A stretch of DNA of 64,000 nt. It comes from Lewinellaceae bacterium (lineage in GTDB: Bacteria; Bacteroidota; Bacteroidia; Chitinophagales; Saprospiraceae). Positions 43,107 through 52,000 of the stretch are shown piece by piece. The position numbers and the translations under genes were made by a program. Where the stretch lies: contig JACJYO010000004.1 in the NCBI GenBank assembly GCA_020636075.1, positions 558,001-622,000 of the forward strand, given 5' to 3'. A model generated the notes under the pieces. The model saw nothing but the letters and a program-made list of their open reading frames with translations, did not search any database and was not told the origin of the DNA. Each line of letters opens with the position of its first letter. Positions within the stretch are counted from its first letter, which is position 1.

Positions 43107-43574
43107 CTACAGACACACTGTTGTCTCGCATTTGCAGTGGTCGGGGCTGAGGTTGCTGCGGCGCTGAATAAGTATTCCTTTGCCGGAGTAATCGACTGCA
43201 TGCAATACTGGTTCGATTACTTCAAGTGTGCCGTAATTTTCAACCGCACCGAGGTTCAACAAGGCTCCGCCGGGGATGCCATAGCCCAATACGGTCAATT
43301 GTGCGCCGGACTCGATCCGGATCTTCGCACCGCTGTGCAGTTCGAGCGATTGTACACGGGCGGTTTGAGTTTCGATCACCGGGTAGTGGTTGCCGCTGGT
43401 GGATACATCGGGGATGATGACATTGTCAAAATCATCGGGGATGCGATTGTCGCTCCAGTTTTTGGCGCAAAACCAGTTGTTTTCCTGGCCTGGGAATCCT
43501 CCTTTCCATTCAACTTGGGCGATCAGACTTACGGTGCTAAACAAGGCGAACAAACAAACAAGACGCGTTTTCAT
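43107..43574 (-). CDS. Small secreted beta-helix-like protein
   Basis: A 155-residue protein with a Sec signal peptide (about 1-19, cleavage after SLIA) when the ATG at 43574 is used. The mature protein begins with EWKGGFPGQENNWFCAKNWSDNRIP-like spacing (Trp..NW..IP..DNVIIP), the start of many secreted parallel beta-helix or polymer-forming repeats in Bacteroidota, followed by short strands (SLELHSGAKIRIESGAQLTV) each ending in Gly or Asn. The C-terminus has CKCETTVC with three Cys and no T9SS sorting domain, so the protein may be a shortened relative of larger surface proteins. Function unknown. Confidence 0.65.
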   Translation of the reverse strand: MKTRLVCLFALFSTVSLIAQVEWKGGFPGQENNWFCAKNWSDNRIPDDFDNVIIPDVSTSGNHYPVIETQTARVQSLELHSGAKIRIESGAQLTVLGYGIPGGALLNLGAVENYGTLEVIEPVLHAVDYSGKGILIQRRSNLSPDHCKCETTVCL

Positions 43575-43753
43575 AAGTGCAACTTTTATGGTGAACAGTA
43601 GGGCGGGAAGGCTTAAACCTAATGGATAGTTCAAAGATGCACGTTGCCTGGCCAGAAGTCAATCGGGCTTTTGCCATCGGAGGCAGCCGGTTTGTAAACG
43701 GTGGTTATAGCCGTGTGTGTCGTTGGGCAACTACTATTGAATAGCCGGAGCGC

Positions 43754-44776
43754 CTAATTCTGCAGGCGCGGCTTTTCCTTGCGTCCAAAGAAAAAGTTAT
43801 ACCCGCGGAAAATCTTGCCGAATACACGCTCCTGGGTGAGTAGAAAGGCGTCACCGTTGTTTAAATCGGTAAAATACCGGTTGATGTAGTGTTGACCGGT
43901 GGCGTAGTTTTCTTCGATGGCTACCGGCCAGAACCGGACCTCTTTCATGGTGCTATCGGTACGCTGGAGTTTTACAATCGCAAAAGGAACGAGGGCGCGT
44001 ACGGAGTCGCGGAGCGGGTTGGTCGTTTCAAAACCTTCGGCGCCCAGTTTCTCAAATTGCAGCAGGTAGGCCTCTGCAACACCTTTGCGCTGCGGCGTCG
44101 GGCTTACGGGCGTTGTGCTAAATAAGGGCTTAACCGAATAAGTGGCTTTATCCATTTTTTCGAGTTGGAAGGATTCGCTTTTTTGCTGGGGGTACTCCAC
44201 CGAAATGAATTGGATTTCCTCCGGTTTTTCGGAGAAAACCGTTCTGTCGCGCCAGTCATCTTCTTTAAGAATAAAGCGTGCGCGCAACTGCCCGATAAAT
44301 CCCGGAACGTGCGCGACATAGGGCTGTTCGGCGCCTTCCATGATCACATACGTGCCCCGTTCGTCATTGGTTACGCCACCCACATAGTACCGCTTGAGGC
44401 GCTCATTATTTTTACCATAGACCTCGACGGTAATCCCTTCGGTGGCCAGGCTTGTTACCATGGAACTCTCGGCGGCTTTTGGTGGAATATAGAGTACATT
44501 GATATTTTGAATCGTTTCGAGCAGGGTTTGCACAGCAGTTGGTCGGGCAACATACTTGCCGTTGTAAAGCCAAAAGCCGTCTTTGCGTTCAAGGGTTACC
44601 CTTTGACCGCCACGGTCGGCGAGGAAAATCCGGGTGATGTCCTCGGTGTTTTTAACCGCGAAGTCCATATCCCAGGAGACGTGACTGCCAGACTGGGTAT
44701 TTTTTTGGCGCAATACATAAAAGGCGGCAACGCCCAACAGTAAAAATAAGGCAACAAGGAGCCCTGTACGTTTCAT
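43754..44776 (-). CDS. DUF4340 domain-containing membrane-anchored protein
   Basis: A 340-residue protein with an N-terminal transmembrane anchor (about 5-24) and an extracytoplasmic DUF4340 domain. The typical pattern is seen: VTLERKDGFWLYNGKYVARPTA (here split as VTLERKDG and FWLYNGKYVA), then VEVYGKN and YYVGGVTNDERGTYV. DUF4340 proteins are often encoded beside GldG-like ABC transporter subunits, but no such genes are present here. Location at the outer face of the inner membrane is likely; biochemical role unknown. It is probably monocistronic. Confidence 0.85.
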   Translation of the reverse strand: MKRTGLLVALFLLLGVAAFYVLRQKNTQSGSHVSWDMDFAVKNTEDITRIFLADRGGQRVTLERKDGFWLYNGKYVARPTAVQTLLETIQNINVLYIPPKAAESSMVTSLATEGITVEVYGKNNERLKRYYVGGVTNDERGTYVIMEGAEQPYVAHVPGFIGQLRARFILKEDDWRDRTVFSEKPEEIQFISVEYPQQKSESFQLEKMDKATYSVKPLFSTTPVSPTPQRKGVAEAYLLQFEKLGAEGFETTNPLRDSVRALVPFAIVKLQRTDSTMKEVRFWPVAIEENYATGQHYINRYFTDLNNGDAFLLTQERVFGKIFRGYNFFFGRKEKPRLQN

Positions 44777-44958
44777 GGCTGGAAAGTATTTGTTTGGAAG
44801 TGGCGTAGTAGTTTTTTCACCGGACAGTTAACAGGAAGGGTTGGTTGTATTCCCGGTGAAAGCGGATTACCAGGGCAAAAAAACGACATTTGGATGGATT
44901 ATTCAATTTGCCTTTCTGTCAAATATTTTTCCGGGCAATCGAATCTTTCCGGAGACAT

Positions 44959-44992
44959 AAAAAAAGTCTGCTCCGCATTGCGCGGAGCAGAC
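44959..44992 (-). terminator. Intrinsic terminator of the HtrA-like gene
   Basis: GTCTGCTCCGC (44966-44976) pairs perfectly with GCGGAGCAGAC (44982-44992) around a 5-base loop. On the minus strand it is followed by seven T residues (A-run 44959-44965). It begins 58 bp past the stop at 45050. Confidence 0.85.
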
Positions 44993-45049
44993 ACATCAAA
45001 ACAAAACGAAAAACCAACTTTATTTTAGACCGGCCGAAACCGGATTATG

Positions 45050-46207
45050 TTACTCTTCGCCCCGACTTTTCAGTTTCACGGTGACACTTTTGGCCGTACC
45101 ATGGCGCATGAGCGTCAGTTGTACGGTTTCACCTGCTTTAGAACGTCCGATTAGCTCTTGAAGTTCCGGCACGGTTGTCACATTTTTGCCATTTATTTGG
45201 GTAATGATGTCGTTGGGTTGCACGCCAGCCCTTGCGGCGGAGCCTTCCGGGTCGAGATCTTTTACCCAAATGCCTTGCGAATAGGGGAGGTCGAGATCGC
45301 GGGCCAGGTTGCTGTCCATGGTGGCGATATCAACACCCAGATAGGCGCGACGGAACTTTCCATACTTTACCAGATCGTCGGCAATCCGGGTAGCCAGATT
45401 GACCGGGATCGCAAACGAATAGCCTGCAAAAACCCCGGTAGGCGTGGCAATGGCCGAGTTGATGCCGATGAGGCGGCCACCCACGTCGACCAGTGCGCCT
45501 CCTGAATTGCCGGGATTCACCGCAGCATCCGTTTGAATGAACGACTCAATGGGTGCGCCTTTGCGAATAATGTTGATATCGCGGCTTTTTGCACTTATAA
45601 TTCCGGCGGTAACGGTGGAGGTCAGGTCGAAGGGATTGCCTACGGCAAGGGCCCATTCACCGACTTTGACATCGTCAGAATTGCCAATTTCGATGGCGGG
45701 CAAATCCTTGGCGTCAATTTTCAGCACAGCCATGTCGGTACTGGGGTCAGCGCCGATCAGGCGGGCGCGGAATTCGCGGTTATCGTACAGGGTAATTTCA
45801 AATTCGTCGGCGAATTCAACGACGTGGTTGTTTGTAAGAATATAGCCGTCGGATGAATAAATCACGCCCGATCCGGTGCCGGCGCGGGGCCGTGCATAAT
45901 CGTCCAGATTAAAAAAATCGTCGCCGAAGAAAAACCGGAAAGGATTGGATTGGCGTTGGCGTTGAACGGCATTTTGGCGGCTTTCCGTCGCTTTGATATG
46001 TACGACCGACGGCATGGCGCGCTCAGCAGCCTTGGTGAAGTCAAAACTTGGCGGTGGGGCGCCGTAGTTGTAGTTTACTTGTTTGGCCGGAGCAGGCGGG
46101 GTATTTGATGCTGTTTGAACCGCCTGTTTTTCCATCAAATGCACGGCGCCGAAGGTTACCAGGCCACCCATAGCACCGGCGAGCAATGTAGACCAGAATT
46201 TATTCAT
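45050..46207 (-). CDS. DegP/HtrA family serine protease
   Basis: A 385-residue periplasmic S1C protease/chaperone. It has a signal anchor (about 5-22), a trypsin-like domain with the triad His in LTNNHVV, Asp in STDMAVLKID and Ser in NPGNSGGAL, and a single C-terminal PDZ domain (about 275-380). One PDZ domain makes it closer to DegS or short DegQ forms than to two-PDZ DegP. It should degrade or hold misfolded envelope proteins and complements the Prc and Skp-like genes upstream. It has a strong terminator and is divergent from the HD protein gene. No sigma-E-like promoter is recognised. Confidence 0.93.
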   Translation of the reverse strand: MNKFWSTLLAGAMGGLVTFGAVHLMEKQAVQTASNTPPAPAKQVNYNYGAPPPSFDFTKAAERAMPSVVHIKATESRQNAVQRQRQSNPFRFFFGDDFFNLDDYARPRAGTGSGVIYSSDGYILTNNHVVEFADEFEITLYDNREFRARLIGADPSTDMAVLKIDAKDLPAIEIGNSDDVKVGEWALAVGNPFDLTSTVTAGIISAKSRDINIIRKGAPIESFIQTDAAVNPGNSGGALVDVGGRLIGINSAIATPTGVFAGYSFAIPVNLATRIADDLVKYGKFRRAYLGVDIATMDSNLARDLDLPYSQGIWVKDLDPEGSAARAGVQPNDIITQINGKNVTTVPELQELIGRSKAGETVQLTLMRHGTAKSVTVKLKSRGEE

Positions 46208-46239
46208 AATTGCTTTCGTTTAACGATTTAATGTTTACC

Positions 46240-46247
46240 TACCTTTG
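46240..46247 (+). promoter_or_regulatory. Possible -7 box for the HD protein gene
   Basis: TACCTTTG matches TAnnTTTG on the plus strand in the 236-bp divergent region; a TTTC lies 22 bp upstream in place of TTTG. The leader would be about 190 bases, so the call is tentative. Confidence 0.3.
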
Positions 46248-46443
46248 TTCTGACAAGCGAATTTAAAACGATGCGCATGTTTATTTGCTGTCGGTCTCCG
46301 GCACTTTAACGTCTCGTTAACCTCGCTTCAAACAGCCTCCCGCTTTGCATTTTACGACAGGTAAACGTTGAACCGCCGGGTTTGTGTTTTTCCAAATTAG
46401 GATTTCCCGACAAACAACCGCTTCCGACCGACAAACACATTGG

Positions 46444-47067
46444 ATGAAACTCCCGCTCGATGACCCGCAAACGATGCACGCGCTCCTGCGCCCGGAAACG
46501 GCTCTGGAGAAGCTGCTTTTGGGGCAACCGGAATTTCAACATGGGTTGCGCTGGGGTGAGCCGCGTTTTGGTCACCCGGAAGGGAAAGTCATGTTGCATG
46601 TGCGCGAAGTACTGGACAATATCGATTTGCTGACCGATTTGCCGGATACCTGGCGCGCGCAATTGCGCTTGATTGCGCTGGTACACGATACATTTAAGTA
46701 TGCCGAAGACCGTTCCCATCCGCGTGACTGGAATAAGCACCACGGGTTATTAGCCCGGAAGTTTCTGGAGAAACATCATTCCGATAAAACGGTGCTGGAT
46801 ATTGTCGAAACCCACGATGATGCCTACTATGCCTGGCTGGTGCAAAAACACGAACCGTTTGGCAAGGAAAACAGCCACAAATCGCTGGAAAACCTCTTAC
46901 CCCGGGTAGACCATTGTTTGCAGCTGTTTTACCTTTTTTTTAAATGCGATACCCAAACCGGCGATAAAACCCAGGCGCCGCTGAAATGGTTTGAGCGGGA
47001 GGTGGCTGGCATTCGACAGGTGCCAATCCGGGAATCAAAGCATTCCTCCTTCGATGTTGAATTGTAG
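46444..47067 (+). CDS. HD domain phosphohydrolase-like protein
   Basis: A 207-residue cytosolic protein of the HD superfamily. The metal-binding His and HD residues are visible: HVREVL (His near 52), LVHDTFKYAED (HD near 79), then NKHHGLLARKF, ETHDDAYY and RVDHC for the later ligands. HD proteins hydrolyse phosphate esters, often nucleotides; no effector domain is attached and substrate is unknown. The ATG at 46444 is preferred to a GTG at 46384. It ends 33 bp before the stop of the convergent HTH regulator gene, without a clear terminator. Confidence 0.82.
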   Translation: MKLPLDDPQTMHALLRPETALEKLLLGQPEFQHGLRWGEPRFGHPEGKVMLHVREVLDNIDLLTDLPDTWRAQLRLIALVHDTFKYAEDRSHPRDWNKHHGLLARKFLEKHHSDKTVLDIVETHDDAYYAWLVQKHEPFGKENSHKSLENLLPRVDHCLQLFYLFFKCDTQTGDKTQAPLKWFEREVAGIRQVPIRESKHSSFDVEL

Positions 47068-47100
47068 CGGCCCACACGATCCGGCCGGTGGAAAGCCCCC

Positions 47101-48108
47101 TCAAAAGAACGGCTCTTTCGATTTTAGGAAAAGCCGGTGTTGCAGTTTTTCAAAAAAACGAAAACGTTGTTTTTCACCCTCCCGGCTCATCCGGATCGAA
47201 CAGCGCTGAAGCCTGTTGAACCAATCGGCCGTATAGTTGCAAAAAACCGGGCTGGAACTGGTGCCAAAATTGGGATTATCAAAAGTGAAGAACGCCTGCC
47301 GGTGCGTAGCGGATTGCACCAGCAAGGTATTGTTGGTATGGGCAATTTCATTGTGGTATACCAACAGCTTGGCGCCTTCTCTGTTTGTATTATCAATTTT
47401 ACAACCTCGTTCGGCCATTTGTTGTTGCCAGCTTATCAGGCTACCGAGTTGTTCGTGAAGCAACTTTGCCATTTCCGGTTCCGCAAATCCTCCTTCATAT
47501 GCCAGGAAATCAATTTGATTCAAGGTGTTTTCGAGCATATGGAGCGTCCAAAACTCACAGCTTGGAAGGTCGCAGTAGTGCCGCAAGATCGCTTCGGATC
47601 GCTTCAGGATTTCGGTTTTGTTTGGAAAGTTGGAAAATGAAAACTTTTGATGTTCAAACTCAGGAAGCAACCAGGTGGTGCGGCTCCACATGTAGAGTTT
47701 GAAAGCGGTGAGCTCCGGGTACCGGAAGTAACAAAACAAGGGGATTTCGGCCGATGCGTAGAATAATGTCGGCTCGGGCAAATTGAGCGCAACCTGGAGT
47801 TGTTGCTCAACTCTGCTGAGAAACGCCGCACTGGAGTGTACCGGTTCCGTTAGCACGGGGAATTCCAGGGCTACGATGCCCGGTTGGTCCAGTACGAATT
47901 TGTCCATTGAAATTTGAAAATGCCGGGCCAATACCACCAGTTCGTCGGGTGTAAAGGCCAGGGCGCCGCGTAATCGTTTGTACAAAGCGCTGCGCCCCAC
48001 TTCCAAAAGCGGTTCGAGGTTTTTGGCCAATTCCATGTTCTCGGGAAGTCGGTGTCGGATCTCCTTGATCAAATGCGATGCAAGGGCAGACTGCGGTGAT
48101 TTTTGCAT
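47101..48108 (-). CDS. HTH-containing regulator-like protein, Bacteroidota-specific
   Basis: A 335-residue cytosolic protein. Residues about 25-75 look like a helix-turn-helix: LEPLLEVGRSALYKRLRG followed by LTPDEL-like FTPDELVVLARHFQIS, the spacing of XRE/BetR-like DNA-binding domains, then DKFV. The rest (about 90-335) is a helical region rich in Phe, Leu and Trp with no known effector motif. Similar proteins in this phylum are annotated only as putative regulators, so target and ligand are unknown. Monocistronic; convergent with the HD gene. Confidence 0.65.
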   Translation of the reverse strand: MQKSPQSALASHLIKEIRHRLPENMELAKNLEPLLEVGRSALYKRLRGALAFTPDELVVLARHFQISMDKFVLDQPGIVALEFPVLTEPVHSSAAFLSRVEQQLQVALNLPEPTLFYASAEIPLFCYFRYPELTAFKLYMWSRTTWLLPEFEHQKFSFSNFPNKTEILKRSEAILRHYCDLPSCEFWTLHMLENTLNQIDFLAYEGGFAEPEMAKLLHEQLGSLISWQQQMAERGCKIDNTNREGAKLLVYHNEIAHTNNTLLVQSATHRQAFFTFDNPNFGTSSSPVFCNYTADWFNRLQRCSIRMSREGEKQRFRFFEKLQHRLFLKSKEPFF

Positions 48109-48381
48109 GCTGTCAGATTTTTAGGTTTGTTATATTTCACTATAAATATACAGGTACCTGTCGATCAAATGCTGTCGCCACTGCTTTTTTTCTCCGATTT
48201 GGCTATTTTTCCTTAAAACTTGGGTGAAAATTGTCCAATTCAGACACTAATGCTGGCCAGGCCCTGCTCGATTGGCAAGCTTGGACACCGCCTGGCTGCC
48301 CCACACCCCGAATGGAGACAATTGGTACTTGCAGAACGAAGCAGTTACCCTGATCTTTGAGTTATGATTAAATTTTATGCC

Positions 48382-48963
48382 ATGAATAAACGAATATACC
48401 TCTTGAGCCTTTCCATGTTGAGTGTTGGTTTGCTGGCGCTCTCCTGTGCAAAAAAGACGCCCGAATGCCCTCCCGATCTACCCTGCAAAACTCAGTCCGG
48501 GGAGAATACTTTCGGTTGTTATATCAACGGCCAGCCCTGGGTAGCTGAAATTGCACCCTATATTTTTGACCCGACGCTGCATAAAATTGAAGCCTATTAC
48601 GACGAGCTGGAGTATGGCAACTATTACAACAATGTCTTTCACCTTATCGCCAGCCGTTACAACGACTCGACCAACGGTTTTATATCCATAAATCTGATCC
48701 CGGTCACCGCTGCCGGCACGATTCGACACGAACCGCAGGCGCTCTTCGATATTTCCGGGGTTATCCTGAAACTTCAAAACGGCGTCATTCAGGATAATCT
48801 GAGTTTTACCTTGGACACCTTGTTTGACTACCATATGGAAATCACTCACCTGGATACGGATAAGAACATTGCCGCCGGCACATTCTCCTTCACGGGCACG
48901 TCGGCCAAAGACACCATCAAGGTGACGGATGGCCGGTTTGACGTCCGGTACGCTCCCCAGTAG
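48382..48963 (+). CDS. DUF6252-like lipoprotein
   Basis: A 193-residue lipoprotein: the leader ends LLALSCAKK, with Cys at about residue 22 as lipidation site when the ATG at 48382 is used (an ATG at 48364 would add six residues). The mature N-terminus has a Pro/Cys-rich linker, then FGCYINGQPWVAE, the opening of DUF6252-type beta-sandwich proteins common as small Bacteroidota lipoproteins, and later TAAGTFSFTGTS and DGRFDVRY near the C-terminus. It lies 92 bp upstream of the large T9SS hydrolase gene on the same strand and may be co-transcribed. Function unknown. Confidence 0.8.
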   Translation: MNKRIYLLSLSMLSVGLLALSCAKKTPECPPDLPCKTQSGENTFGCYINGQPWVAEIAPYIFDPTLHKIEAYYDELEYGNYYNNVFHLIASRYNDSTNGFISINLIPVTAAGTIRHEPQALFDISGVILKLQNGVIQDNLSFTLDTLFDYHMEITHLDTDKNIAAGTFSFTGTSAKDTIKVTDGRFDVRYAPQ

Positions 48964-49055
48964 TTTTTTCGAAATTATTCAAAAAACCGCCATAATCAGG
49001 CTGTAGCCTCAGCCTGAACAGCCACACGTATTTCTTAACTTAAAAATGTAACACC

Positions 49056-52000
49056 ATGAAACGTGTATTCTCACTTGCCTTGCTTCTGGCATGGCTTTGC
49101 GGCAGTTTGTCCGCACAAAACACTGCATCCCGATCCCTGGATGCCATGACGAGCTCAATGTTCGAGCGACTCGACAAAAACGCGCTTCGCAGCGGCATTC
49201 TGTTGCAGCAATCTGCCATGTTTGTCAACCCGTTTCGGTACGACGGAATTGTTTCGGATTCCAACAAGATGGATGCCAGCCGGTTTGGCAAACTCTTCGG
49301 CCAACTGCGCGCAGCGTCAACCACGAAATCCACGCTCCCCGACCCGGCAGTTTACCTCGACCCTTTGCGGTGGCGGACCAACCGTTCTGATACCGTGTTG
49401 CTGGCAATGATGGCCATGCAATTCGATTATATCCGGGAAGATGCCTTTAGCCGGGGATTGCTGCGCTGGGACGAGGATCAAAAGATCCGCGATGTACCCG
49501 ATCGGGCTATTTCGCCTTACCGGATGGATACCACATTCGTTTTTTCGGCGCTGAATCAACAGATCACCGGCAACCAGGTTGTTTTTCAAATGCCGACAAG
49601 TTTTGTGTTTAACAACCTGAATTGGAAGGTCGGCCGTTTCCAGATCGACTTTGGCGACGGACTTGGTTGGCGGACCATGCGACCGGGAGAGTGTGTGACG
49701 GTCCATTACCAGAAGTATGGCGAAAAGTCTATCCGCATTAAAGTCCAGGAGAAAGGGCGCAGTTGGGAAGGCCATTCTTTTGTTGTGCTCTCCCAACCCA
49801 AGAAGGGAAGCGACTGGCTGGCAGAATATTCGTCGGTGCCCGACGAAACGGTTGCACTTGGCGGCGTGACGCTGAGCATGTTTTTTGATTGCCCCGACCG
49901 GAAATTGCGCAAACCGCTGATTGTGGTCGAGGGGTTTGGCGGCGACCTGACCACGTATACCAAAATGCAGGAACTCCTGAATAACCCGACGTCGAACCAG
50001 GTATTGTTAAAAGATTTTCTCGACGACGAAAATTACGACCTCATTTGGGTCGACTGGGGGGATGCAAATGCCCGTATTCAGGACAATGCAGCTGCCCTTC
50101 AGGCTGCTATCGAATACATCAACAAACGCAAACATGCTGACGGAAGCAGTGAACCCAATGCCATGATCGGCGCCAGTATGGGCGGTTTAGTCGGCAAATA
50201 TTGTCTGCTAAGCATGCATAATGCACAGGGAATTGATGCCGAAGTGGAACGCTTTTTTACTTACGATTCGCCATTGAAAGGCGCCAACTTCCCGGTAGGT
50301 ATCCAGTTGATGATCCGCGATCTGCTTAATTTCTCCGGGTCGGCAGCTTCCGATCCGAATATCCAAGCTGCCTTGCAACTGCTCGATGGGTACGCGGCTA
50401 CACAAATGCTGCGGCAGAAGGCAATAATCGATCCAAACGGCAATCTGGCGCTAACCTCTGCCAGCTTTGATGCACTACAGGCAGAAATGGATGCATTGAG
50501 TGCCATAAAGCCCCTTACCGGCATTACCCGGCACATTGCCCTGTCGAATGGCGCCGGAAACGGAACGACACAGGAAAGTGTGACCTATGCGTTGGCATTG
50601 AGTTTTGGAATCACCATCGATGGCGTTCCATGGGGAGGCGCCCCATATTGGCAATACGACGTGCTGATTCAGGGTACCGCTTATACGGCGCGGCAATCGA
50701 CTACCCTTTTGTATGAACGCACCACCAAGGTTATTCCAATCATCGGGTCGATTCAGCTGATTGAAAGCGTTTCGTACACCCATCCGACGGCATTGGGGTT
50801 GGATGTGGCGCCGGGCGGTAATTCCAATATTGGCCTGGATCAATTAGAAGCAGCATTGAATAACGCATTTGCAAATGTTCCCGATCAGATCGGGTACAAC
50901 GTCAGTTTGTTTATTGACCACTTCTGCTTTGAACCTACAGTGAGCAGCCTGGGATTACCCATCACTACCGACCTTTTTGCCCCGGTTCCGGGCGGCCCGG
51001 CCTCGGTATCCAGTGTTTCCCAGGATAATACGGTAATTTCAACGTACAGCCAGCAACCGGAATATAACCAGGAGCATGTGAGCATGAATCCGCGTATTGC
51101 CGACGTTCTGGAAGACGAACTGAAGGCGCACCCTGCGGCAGAAGCCCTGGGATCCGAGATCGACGCCGGCAAGATTTATAATTTTGGAAAAGCGTTCGAT
51201 CCGGCGACTCAAGGCGGGATATTATCGACGCCGCGGGAAATCACCGAAGACCTGGTCATTAAAAGTGGAAGCCAGCTCTGGATCAACCGGAAAGATCGAA
51301 TAGCGTTCACCTCCAATCCTGCTAACCCGGATAATATCGTACCCCAGAATTTTTATGTATCCGTGCCTGGCGCGCGCTGCGAAGGCAGCCAGAAAGTCGT
51401 GGTGACCATTGATGACGGCGGCAGATTGGTTGTCGGTGATACGCAAAATGCACCGGAGAATGCAGGTGGCCTGTTTTTCACCTCTTCCAGCGAATTGTAC
51501 GCCGCCGGTTCCAACCCGATTCTGTTGGAAGATGCCGCGCAACTTTCTTTTGATCCGGGTTCACACATGGAGTTGAAAGCCGGGGCAGAACTGCGGGCAA
51601 AAACCGGGGCGTCGGTTTCTGCAAAAGAAACGACCTGGGTAATGGAACCCGGCTCCCGAATCACCTTTGAGTCGAACGGTAAATTTGATCTTGAAAATAC
51701 GTCAATTGATGTCCCGCAAGGTTCGGAAATAGCCCTGCTTGATGGCTCGGTGCTCCGGATGACGGGGCAAACATCGGTGCTGCGCATCCGCCCGGGGGCA
51801 ACCCTTCGGCTTTCCGGAGAATCGATGGCCCGGATAGCCTATGGCGCTACGCTGATCCTCGATCCCGGAGCAATAATCGTGGTGCAATCGTACGAATCGC
51901 AAATTCGGGTGGAGGGCAAACTGGTGTACAATGGCGACTTCAGTTTTACCGGTCTGGGTTATTTTACCCTCGACGGCTCCCATACACTGGAGTTTGGGCC